NCBI RefSeq assembly: GCF_001426665.1
Contig: NZ_LMEY01000001.1
Coordinates: forward strand, 933,000 to 996,999
Source: Rhizobium sp. Root1334
GTDB lineage: Bacteria; Pseudomonadota; Alphaproteobacteria; Rhizobiales; Rhizobiaceae
Reading direction: 5' to 3'
DNA length: 64,000 bases
Part shown: piece by piece, positions 17,717 through 24,108 of the stretch
Layout of the letters: each line of letters starts with the position of its first letter
Numbering within the stretch: the first letter of the stretch is position 1
Made by a program: the position numbers and the translations under genes
The notes under the pieces: generated by a model
The model's input: only the letters and a program-made list of their open reading frames with translations
Database searches by the model: none
Told to the model about the DNA's origin: nothing

Positions 17717-18220
17717 TCAGCTGGTCGACAGCACCATGGCCCAATAGGGCCGGTTTCCGGAAGCCGGATTCCGCATCACGGCGACGCCGAGGCCGTTGTA
17801 ATTCGGGCCCAGCATGTTCTCCAGATGCTTGGGCGAATTGAACCAGGCGGCATAAGCCCTTTCGGCGCTGTCCTGACCCACCGCGATATTTTCCGCCGCC
17901 GGCAACGGCACGCCGTCGCCCTTCATGCGGGCGAGGAAGCTGTCACCGATGCCGATCAGATGTGACATCTTTCCAGCCTTTGCCATGCGGGAGGCCTGCG
18001 ACAGGGCCGCTTGCGCCGCAGCCGGATCGCGGGCCAGCGGCTTCAGGCCCTTTTGCTTTCTCAAGTCGTTGATGTAGCCAAGCGTGGCATCCGTCTGGTC
18101 GCTGCCATTGCCGCTCGGGGTAATCTTGGGCGTACCGCAGCTGGCAAGCAGACCGAGCGAAAGAACGGCACCCGCGCGCAGCATCGTGCGCCGGGAAACG
18201 GAGAATGTCTGATCGTGCAT
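17717..18220 (-). CDS. CAP (SCP/PR-1) domain lipoprotein
   Basis: 167 residues. The N-terminus carries a twin-arginine motif (SRRTML) and a lipobox (GLLASC), so it is likely a lipid-anchored periplasmic protein exported by Tat. The mature part has the bacterial CAP domain: YINDLRKQKGLKPL, QASRMAKAGKMSHLIG, AENIAVG, YAAWFNSPKHLENMLGPNYNGLGVA and YWAMVLS at the end. Bacterial CAP proteins have no agreed function. It is preceded by the 88-residue membrane protein gene with a one-base gap and lies downstream of nothing else on this strand. Confidence 0.87.
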   Translation of the reverse strand: MHDQTFSVSRRTMLRAGAVLSLGLLASCGTPKITPSGNGSDQTDATLGYINDLRKQKGLKPLARDPAAAQAALSQASRMAKAGKMSHLIGIGDSFLARMKGDGVPLPAAENIAVGQDSAERAYAAWFNSPKHLENMLGPNYNGLGVAVMRNPASGNRPYWAMVLSTS

Positions 18221-18221
18221 G

Positions 18222-18488
18222 TTACCGCCGGTAGCTGAGGACGCGTAGGATGATGAAGACTGGGATCACCACGGCAGCACCGAGCAGGAGGTAATCGCCG
18301 ACGCGGCCAAGAGCTGCGAAGCCGGAGTGCCAGAGATCAAGGACAAAGTCCCTGATTGTGTAGAGGATGCCATAGGGCGTCCAGCCGAAAACCGCCATGA
18401 CGAAGCCGACGATGATCGAGACCACCAACAGCTTGACGAGCACCCGAAGCGGCGAATCGCCAAGAAATCTATTCACTCCATCGGCCAT
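18222..18488 (-). CDS. small integral membrane protein (DUF6460-like)
   Basis: 88 residues with two predicted membrane helices (VKLLVVSIIVGFVMAVFGW and LLLGAAVVIPVFIILRVL) joined by a polar stretch ILYTIRDFVLDLWHSG. I recognise this as the short conserved rhizobial membrane family annotated DUF6460, but no function is known. It is separated by one base from the CAP lipoprotein gene, so both are probably one transcript. Confidence 0.7.
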   Translation of the reverse strand: MADGVNRFLGDSPLRVLVKLLVVSIIVGFVMAVFGWTPYGILYTIRDFVLDLWHSGFAALGRVGDYLLLGAAVVIPVFIILRVLSYRR

Positions 18489-18661
18489 GGCCCACGATTC
18501 TCCTGTTTTTCTTCACATAAGCTCCTGCAGCCCCTGCTGCAAGCCATCAGCGCTTCTGGCGGTCCCGCCGTCAAATCGCCGCTTGCCATTTCTACACTTG
18601 CACGCGACAAGCGCATAACGCCCAGCCATCGGCAGATGGTGCACAATCGAGACGCGGAAAC

Positions 18662-19600
18662 ATGACGCTCAACCAGCTTTCTTCCGGCGATCTCATCGCC
18701 GACCGCCGCGCCGAATATGCGCATATGCTTGCCGATAGCGGCGACAATGCGGATGCAGCAGATTTGATGACCCAGGCGCTGGAATTGGCACCCGATTGGG
18801 CAGCGGGCTGGTTCCGCCTTGCCGGTTATGAAGAAAAATCCGGCCGCAAAGAGGCAGCCATTTCGGCCTTGCACAAGGTTCTCGACCTCAATCCCGATGA
18901 TGTCTTCGGTGCCGGCCTGAAGCTCGCTCTTCTCGGTGGGGCGGAAACACCCGAGCAGCCGTCCAGTCTCTATGTGGCGCAACTGTTCGATGACTATGCC
19001 GACCGGTTTGACAAGGCACTGGTCGAAAAACTGGAATATACCGTTCCGGAAAAACTGGCGGCGCTGATCATAGACCATACGGCCGAAGCCCGCTTTTTGA
19101 ACGTAATCGATCTCGGCTGCGGCACAGGCCTGTTTGGCGAGCGCATTCGCGACAAGGCGGACCGGCTGGAAGGCTTCGACCTATCGGCCAACATGCTGGC
19201 GAAAGCGGAAGCCAAGGGCTGCTATGACCTTCTGGCTCAAGCCGATCTGTCGCTGCCGCCGGAAACCTCCGGGCTGTTTGCGGACATGCGGGATCACCGC
19301 GCCGATCTGGTCAGCGCCGCCGACGTCTTGATGTATCTTGGCAACCTCGACAGCGTCTTCGTCATCGCTCTACAGCTGCTGGGCAGTCAAGGCGTGTTTG
19401 CCTTTTCCGTCGAGGATGCCGATGCACAAGGCGATTTCGTTCTGCGCCCGTCGCTGCGCTATGCCCATTCGGAAACCTATATCGAGGGTATCTGCAAGCG
19501 CTTTGGGCTCAAGATTCTCGCAACCAGCAAAACCACCATTCGCAATGATGGCGGCAAACCGGTCTTCGGCATTCTGTTCCTTACGCGCAGATCGGCGTGA
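18662..19600 (+). CDS. class I SAM methyltransferase with N-terminal TPR repeats
   Basis: 312 residues. The first about 80 form two tetratricopeptide-like helix pairs (AADLMTQALELAPDWAAGWF, KEAAISALHKVLDLNPDD), followed by a conserved linker LFDDYADRFDKALVEKLEY and a Methyltransf_11/25 domain with IDLGCGTGLFGE near residue 150 and LEGFDLSANMLAKA. The family resembles the NNMT-like and trans-aconitate-like TPR methyltransferases in rhizobia; the acceptor is unknown. The start overlaps no other gene and the next gene is 204 bp away. Confidence 0.82.
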   Translation: MTLNQLSSGDLIADRRAEYAHMLADSGDNADAADLMTQALELAPDWAAGWFRLAGYEEKSGRKEAAISALHKVLDLNPDDVFGAGLKLALLGGAETPEQPSSLYVAQLFDDYADRFDKALVEKLEYTVPEKLAALIIDHTAEARFLNVIDLGCGTGLFGERIRDKADRLEGFDLSANMLAKAEAKGCYDLLAQADLSLPPETSGLFADMRDHRADLVSAADVLMYLGNLDSVFVIALQLLGSQGVFAFSVEDADAQGDFVLRPSLRYAHSETYIEGICKRFGLKILATSKTTIRNDGGKPVFGILFLTRRSA

Positions 19601-19804
19601 GCGCAGTTTTCTTGCGAAGTTGAAATAGGTCAGTATTGCTTACATATTTTGCTTGATTGGAACGGGCAGAATCCCGATAATTGCTGCACTGCACACAGGC
19701 GCCGCGATCGAAGGGATCGCCGGGGCACATGCACTTTCATTCCTTGTTGGTATCGCCGTTCGGGTCCGCCCGGCGCGCATCTGGCTGTCTTTGGAGATCG
19801 CGAC

Positions 19805-20437
19805 ATGAGCATCATCAGTGCCCTTGGCTTTTTGAATACCAGCGCGACGCGCCACACGCCGGTTGAAGATGTGCAGGGCATCTTTTCGGGCAGCCTGGTC
19901 GCAGCCCTCGGCCTCTATGTGCTTGCCAGCGCCGGTCTCTTGACGGGCAGCACCGCCGGTGTTGCCTTCCTCCTGCATTATGCGCTCGGCATCACTTTCG
20001 GCCTTGCGTTCTTTCTGCTCAACCTGCCGTTCTTTTACCTGTCGTGGAAGCGTCTCGGCATGGCCTTCACGGTGAAGACCTTTATCGCCATCGCGATCAC
20101 CTCGCTTTTGACCAATGTTCAAAGCCATGTGTTCGAAATCGCCAGCATTCATCCGGCCTGGGCGGCGCTGCTCGGTGGCCTGCTTCTGGGTTACGGCGTT
20201 CTGGCACTCTATCGCCATCGCGCCAGCCTCGGCGGCGTCGGCATTCTTGGTATTTATATGCAGGAGCGGTTCGGCATCCGCGCCGGGCTGGTGCAGCTTG
20301 CCATCGATCTCTGCGTGCTGGCAGCTGCCTTCTTTGTCACTACGCCGCCGATCGTGTTCTATTCGGTGCTCGGCGCCGTCGTGCTCAATCTTTTCTTGAC
20401 CATCAACCACCGCGCCGACCGCTATATCGCTTTGTGA
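19805..20437 (+). CDS. YitT family membrane protein, copy 1
   Basis: About 210 residues, mostly hydrophobic, with five to six membrane helices. The motifs DVQGIFSGSLVAALGLYV, GSTAGVAFLLHYALG, GMAFTVKTFIAIA and ALYRHRASLGGVGILGIYMQERFG match the YitT/DUF161-type family, whose function is unknown. The ATG at 19805 follows GGAG at eight bases; a longer frame begins at 19649 but lacks support. A paralogue with the same motifs lies 1.3 kb further on at 21784. A structured RNA candidate follows 17 bp after the stop. Confidence 0.8.
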   Translation: MSIISALGFLNTSATRHTPVEDVQGIFSGSLVAALGLYVLASAGLLTGSTAGVAFLLHYALGITFGLAFFLLNLPFFYLSWKRLGMAFTVKTFIAIAITSLLTNVQSHVFEIASIHPAWAALLGGLLLGYGVLALYRHRASLGGVGILGIYMQERFGIRAGLVQLAIDLCVLAAAFFVTTPPIVFYSVLGAVVLNLFLTINHRADRYIAL

Positions 20438-20454
20438 CGACGCCGGTCTCTCAG

Positions 20455-20657
20455 GCGGGGAGGCCGGTCAAGCAAAGCAAGGTGGCGAGGGGTATGCAGG
20501 TTCAGCAACGAACTTGCCGGCCACAGCATGGGCAGCACTGGCTGTCCCTCGCCCAACCTTCCATGGTCTGCAGGTGGTGAGCGCGGGACCGGCGCAGCCA
20601 GTCCCCGCACTCCGGCGCCGCGCTCCTGAAAACGGTGCGCGGCGCCGTTCTGTTTTT
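20455..20657 (+). ncRNA. candidate structured non-coding RNA with its own terminator
   Basis: This gap has a nested set of long helices. GCGGGGA (20455) pairs with TCCCCGC (20602); GCCGGTC (20463) with GACCGGC (20587); AAGGT-GGCGAGGG (20479-20491) with CCCTCGCC-ca-ACCTT (20546-20560); GCAGGTTC (20496) with GAACTTGC (20510) closing an AGCAAC loop; and ACAGC (20523) with GCTGT (20541). The layout is a rod with a large asymmetric internal loop, then a strong terminator. No tRNA, SRP RNA, tmRNA or RNase P landmark was found. The shape recalls 6S RNA, but I cannot claim identity. A 3' UTR of the YitT gene is the alternative. Confidence 0.5.
20614..20657 (+). terminator. intrinsic terminator of the RNA candidate
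   Basis: A perfect 10-bp inverted repeat, GGCGCCGCGC (20614-20623, offset by one base) and GCGCGGCGCC (20637-20646), is followed by GTTCTGTTTTT. The T-run is on the plus strand only, so it ends the yitT/RNA transcript and not the convergent ahpD-like gene whose stop is at 20660. Confidence 0.75.
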
Positions 20658-20659
20658 AC

Positions 20660-21121
20660 TCAGGCAGCCTTGGCCGGCTTATCGATCGGATGCTGCGTGC
20701 GGAAACCAACTGCCAGCCGGTTCCAGACGTTGATCGCGCCGATGGCGACCGTGATATCGGTCATTTCCGCCTCGGTGAAATGCTCCTTCAGCGTGTTGAA
20801 AACATCGTCCGGTGCACCGGTCTGCGCAAGATTGGTGACGGCATCGACCCAGCCGAGCAGCGCGCGTTCGCGGGCATCGTAGACCGGCGATTCACGCCAG
20901 ACGCACATGAGATTGATCCACTGCTCGCTCAGGCCGTCGTGACGCGATTCCTTGACATGCATGTCGACGCAATAGGCGCAGCCGTTGATCTGCGAAGCGC
21001 GCAGCTTGATGAGGTGGATGAAGCGGCGCTCGAGATTGCTCTCCTGAACATATTGCTCCAGAGCAGCAACGGCCTTGTAGGCTGCGGGGGAAGCTTTGGC
21101 GAAGTTGAAACGAGGCTGCAT
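20660..21121 (-). CDS. AhpD-like carboxymuconolactone decarboxylase family protein
   Basis: 153 residues. The CMD-family active-site motif NGCAYCVDMH near residue 50 has the two redox cysteines and the downstream His typical of AhpD-type alkylhydroperoxidases, and the end LAVGFRTQH resembles the family. It probably reduces peroxides or recycles a dihydrolipoyl-like thiol carrier. The ATG at 21121 follows AGGAG; the longer frame from 21244 overlaps the regulator and is not supported. It is 22 bp downstream of the Rrf2 gene, so both should be one operon under the palindrome at 21664. Confidence 0.88.
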   Translation of the reverse strand: MQPRFNFAKASPAAYKAVAALEQYVQESNLERRFIHLIKLRASQINGCAYCVDMHVKESRHDGLSEQWINLMCVWRESPVYDARERALLGWVDAVTNLAQTGAPDDVFNTLKEHFTEAEMTDITVAIGAINVWNRLAVGFRTQHPIDKPAKAA

Positions 21122-21143
21122 GGTCTTCTCCTGTGGTGATGGC

Positions 21144-21644
21144 TCAGCGAGCCGTTTTGCGTTCGTGAATTTCCAGGAAGGCGCAGCCTCTTGCTGCGAT
21201 CGATCCATCATCGATTTCGGCCAGTTGCACGCCGAGATCGGCAATCGTGGTCTTGGCCAGTTCCGCCCTATAGACGCGCTCCGCCCTCAGCATGGTGGCC
21301 GAGATATTGCAGGGCTTGGAAAAGAAATGATTGGCGACCGGGTTTGGGCCCCGCTGGCGGATTTCACCGCAGCGGAAGGCCGGCGCCGGGCCTTCGACGG
21401 CAAGCACGATATCGAGCAGGGTGATCTTTTCCGCCGGTCTTGCCAGCCTGTATCCGCCCTTCGGGCCTGGCACCGTGTCGAGAATTCCGGCACCCGACAG
21501 CGATTGCAGATGCTTGAGCAGATAGCTGGTCGACACGCCGTGAAACTCGGCGATTGCAGCAGCAGATAGAACCCCACCCTCGGACAGGCCGGACAGCATG
21601 GCGACGCTGTGAATAGCCTGCTCGACGCCCTCACCCATCTTCAT
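21144..21644 (-). CDS. Rrf2 family transcriptional regulator
   Basis: 166 residues with an N-terminal winged helix (VLSAAAIAEFHGVSTSYLLKHLQSL) and the Rrf2 wing motif PGPKGGYRLARPAEKITLLDIV. Three later cysteines (FRCGEI, KPCN, GCAFL) are spaced so that they could sense redox or bind an Fe-S cluster, but the spacing differs from IscR and I do not claim a cofactor. It is first in a minus-strand operon with the AhpD-like gene. A perfect 10-bp palindrome 20 bp upstream of its start suggests autoregulation. Confidence 0.9.
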   Translation of the reverse strand: MKMGEGVEQAIHSVAMLSGLSEGGVLSAAAIAEFHGVSTSYLLKHLQSLSGAGILDTVPGPKGGYRLARPAEKITLLDIVLAVEGPAPAFRCGEIRQRGPNPVANHFFSKPCNISATMLRAERVYRAELAKTTIADLGVQLAEIDDGSIAARGCAFLEIHERKTAR

Positions 21645-21663
21645 CGCCCCACCTCCCTTTTTT

Positions 21664-21688
21664 ATCGTGGATAATTTATATCCACGAT
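21664..21688. promoter_or_regulatory. perfect palindrome, probable Rrf2 operator
   Basis: ATCGTGGATA (21664-21673) and TATCCACGAT (21679-21688) are exact reverse complements around ATTTA. The dyad lies 20 bp before the Rrf2 start codon and about 95 bp before the divergent YitT copy 2, so it could control both directions. Rrf2 dimers bind such dyads. Confidence 0.7.
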
Positions 21689-21783
21689 TATTCCGGCCGT
21701 CAAGCGGAGAAATCGCTCACAAAGCTTGCGTTCGCAAAACCGCAGGATAGAAGGGCGGATACAGACGACGGGAAACAGTGACG

Positions 21784-22428
21784 ATGACGGCAACACCTGC
21801 AAAATCAGCCTTTGCGGCATTGATGAATTCGAGCGCCGAGCGGCATTCCATCGCCGATGATGCTCAAGGCGTCATTTCCGGCAGCATGCTGGCCGTGCTC
21901 GGCATCACGCTGTTTTCCAGCGCCGGACTTCTGACAGGCGGCACGCCCGGCATAGCCTTTCTCGTTCATTACGCGACGGGCATCAGCTTCGGCGCCTGCT
22001 TCTTCGCCGTAAATCTGCCTTTCTATTATCTGGCTTTCAGACGCATGGGCCTGGCCTTCACCGTGAAGACCTTCATCGCCGTCGCGCTGACATCGGCCAT
22101 GTCCGAAGTTCTGCCACGCGCGCTGGGGATCACCCATGTCGATCCGCTGATCGGCGCGCTGTTTGCGGGCCTTGTGGTTGGTGCCGGCCTGCTCGCCCTG
22201 TTCCGCCATCGCGCCAGCCTTGGCGGTATCGGCATTCTGGCGCTTTATCTGCAGGATCGCTTCGGCTGGCGCGCCGGGCTTGTCCAGCTCGGCTTCGACG
22301 GCGCAATCGTCGCCTGCTCGTTCTTCCTCGCAAGCCCGTACATCATCGCCTGCTCGATCGCCGGTGCCGTGGTGATGAACGTCACGCTGGCGATGAACCA
22401 TCGCAAGGATCGCTATATCGCGATGTAA
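21784..22428 (+). CDS. YitT family membrane protein, copy 2
   Basis: About 214 residues and clearly paralogous to the protein at 19805: DDAQGVISGSMLAVLGITLF, GGTPGIAFLVHYATG, RMGLAFTVKTFIAVALT and LFRHRASLGGIGILALYLQDRFG appear at equal positions, and both end in NHRxDRYIA(L/M). Five to six membrane helices. Function unknown. An in-frame GTG sits two codons upstream of the chosen ATG. It is divergent from the Rrf2 operon with the palindrome in between, so regulation by that repressor is plausible. Confidence 0.8.
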   Translation: MTATPAKSAFAALMNSSAERHSIADDAQGVISGSMLAVLGITLFSSAGLLTGGTPGIAFLVHYATGISFGACFFAVNLPFYYLAFRRMGLAFTVKTFIAVALTSAMSEVLPRALGITHVDPLIGALFAGLVVGAGLLALFRHRASLGGIGILALYLQDRFGWRAGLVQLGFDGAIVACSFFLASPYIIACSIAGAVVMNVTLAMNHRKDRYIAM

Positions 22429-22440
22429 GAAGACAGGCAG

Positions 22441-23043
22441 TTATGTTCGCGAGGGCGCAACGGCCAGCAAAGCAGTCGTGATGATGGCATCGCCGAACTC
22501 CCGCGAGACCGGGCGATGCCCGACAAGCAGCCGAAAAAATACCGGTCCGTAGATCATATCGAGCAAGGCCTCCAGATCAGGCGGTTGTGATATCTCGCCC
22601 CTTGCCAAGGCCTGCTCCAGGATGACGCGGCCGGCATTGCGGCTCGACAGGATCACCCGGTTGCGGAACGCCTTGGTGAATTCGCTTTCCGGGTCTGCCG
22701 CCGCCAGCGCCATCGTGATCTGGCGCCCGCGCGTGCTGGCAAAGGCCGTGACCAGCCCACGCATCTGCGCGCGCAACGCAACCTCAGCCGTTGCCCCCTT
22801 CGCCTCGACTTCCGGCATCGTGTTGACCAGCAGCGCAGCCATGGCCAGTTCCTGCGCATTCGCCCAGGAGCGGTAGATCGTCGGCTTGCCGACACCCGAG
22901 CGCGCGGCAACCGCCTCGACCGTCAAACGGCCGAAACCCTCCGTCATCAGAATATCATGGGCAGCTTGCAGTGCACGCCTCTGCGCAGCTTCGCTCGGCG
23001 GGCGACCGCGTTTTCTTGACTCGGTGTTTCCATCTTGACTCAT
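22441..23043 (-). CDS. TetR family transcriptional regulator
   Basis: About 200 residues. After a basic stretch KRGRPPSEAAQRR, the TetR HTH is clear: ALQAAHDILMTEGFGRLTVEAVAARSGVGKPTIYRSW (helix-turn-helix within residues 20-60). The C-terminal ligand domain is of the TetR_C_11/AcrR type. The start ATG at 23043 is chosen because the family begins there; the frame is open to 23115. It is divergent from the VOC protein with only 52 bp between start codons, and a dyad lies there, so it probably represses both itself and the VOC gene. Confidence 0.88.
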   Translation of the reverse strand: MSQDGNTESRKRGRPPSEAAQRRALQAAHDILMTEGFGRLTVEAVAARSGVGKPTIYRSWANAQELAMAALLVNTMPEVEAKGATAEVALRAQMRGLVTAFASTRGRQITMALAAADPESEFTKAFRNRVILSSRNAGRVILEQALARGEISQPPDLEALLDMIYGPVFFRLLVGHRPVSREFGDAIITTALLAVAPSRT

Positions 23044-23047
23044 ATCA

Positions 23048-23065
23048 TTACGATACGTAACGTTA
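23048..23065. promoter_or_regulatory. overlapping dyads in the TetR/VOC intergenic gap
   Basis: TTACG-ATA-CGTAA (23048-23060) is a perfect interrupted palindrome and overlaps the perfect 8-bp palindrome TAACGTTA (23058-23065). Both lie immediately before the TetR gene and 31-48 bp before the VOC start, a typical place for a TetR operator. Confidence 0.55.
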
Positions 23066-23095
23066 ATATACGACCCAGTCAAGGAGGAGCATCCG

Positions 23096-23545
23096 ATGTC
23101 CGCTACCACCCGCAAAGTCAGCGTCTATTTCGTCGTGAAGAATGCAGTCCAGGCCATCGAATTCTACAAACAGGCTTTTGGTGCGCAAGAAATCTTCCGC
23201 ATGACCGACCCCACCGATGGCCGCATCGGCCATGCAGAATTGCAGTTCGGCGAAACATTGATGATGCTCGCCGATGAATATCCAGATTTCGGCGCCCTGT
23301 CGCCGGACACGATCGGCGGATCGCCGGTGACGTTCCATGTCGACACCGGATCAACCGATGCCGCCGTGGCGCAGGCTCTTGCTGCCGGAGCGACCCTGCT
23401 GCGCGCCGCCGCCGATCAGAGCTTTGGCGAGCGGGTGGCGCAGGTGCTCGACCCCTACGGCCACCGCTGGATGTTGTCACAGACCATCGAACACGTAACG
23501 CCGGAGGAAATGCAGAAGCGCTGGAACGAAGGCGCATCGGCCTGA
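23096..23545 (+). CDS. VOC family protein (PhnB/glyoxalase-like)
   Basis: 149 residues of two babbab modules: VSVYFVVKNAVQAIEFYKQAFGA at the start, then GHAELQFGETLMMLADE and VLDPYGHRWMLSQTIE at the end. These are the motifs of the PhnB/bleomycin-resistance branch of the vicinal oxygen chelate family. Substrate unknown. AAGGAGGAG precedes the ATG at ideal distance. Divergent from a TetR regulator, which suggests inducible expression. Confidence 0.88.
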   Translation: MSATTRKVSVYFVVKNAVQAIEFYKQAFGAQEIFRMTDPTDGRIGHAELQFGETLMMLADEYPDFGALSPDTIGGSPVTFHVDTGSTDAAVAQALAAGATLLRAAADQSFGERVAQVLDPYGHRWMLSQTIEHVTPEEMQKRWNEGASA

Positions 23546-23760
23546 GCGTTGTTGCCTTGAAAATAGCCCAACCGGTCGCGCTGCCCGCGACTGTGATCAG
23601 TCCATCGTGCATGCTGTTTGGTCCGGGATTCTCACCGCAGCGACCGACATCCGCCGCAGATAATGCGTTCAGCCGTTTTCGCGGCCGATTCCTCTCTCCC
23701 GTTCACTCTGAGAAGACAGATGCCACCGCTCATGAAGCCGGTTGTCCGCTACAGGACGCA

Positions 23761-23961
23761 TCACTGCCCGTCGTGTTTTTTTAGCTGGTCGATCGCATTC
23801 AATGCATCATAGGGAGACCAGCCAGCATCGACGGCTGCTTCCACCAACTGGGTTTCCACTTCCTGTTCGAGCTTTTGATAGAGTGGTTCGAGTGCCTCCT
23901 GAACGGTCAGGATATGATCATTCGGTGGAATGATTACCTTATCGGTTGCTGAAGACGGCAT
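23761..23961 (-). CDS. small conserved hypothetical protein
   Basis: 66 residues from an ATG at 23961 preceded by GGGAGAGG. The sequence is acidic and helical, with VQEALEPLYQKLEQEVETQL followed by VEAAVDAGWSPYDALNAIDQLKKH, resembling a short helical-hairpin protein seen in other rhizobia. No function is recognised. It is divergent from the helicase gene at 24109. A longer in-frame reading from 24210 has no typical start context and overlaps the helicase. Confidence 0.65.
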   Translation of the reverse strand: MPSSATDKVIIPPNDHILTVQEALEPLYQKLEQEVETQLVEAAVDAGWSPYDALNAIDQLKKHDGQ

Positions 23962-24108
23962 GCCCCTCTCCCTTTCGACTGCGCCTGTTTGATTTTGGCC
24001 GAATTGTTCGAACGCCCACCACGAAAGAAGGTTCCCTCGCGGCCGGGCAATTTTTCCATCGCAAACCACGCCCTTCAAATTCGCCATATTTGATCTACAT
24101 TTGTTCGC

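Noticed and set aside
20455-20657. Calling the RNA candidate 6S or SRP RNA
   Set aside because: The overall shape resembles 6S, but the sequence landmarks for SRP RNA are absent and I could not verify the 6S consensus without a model search.
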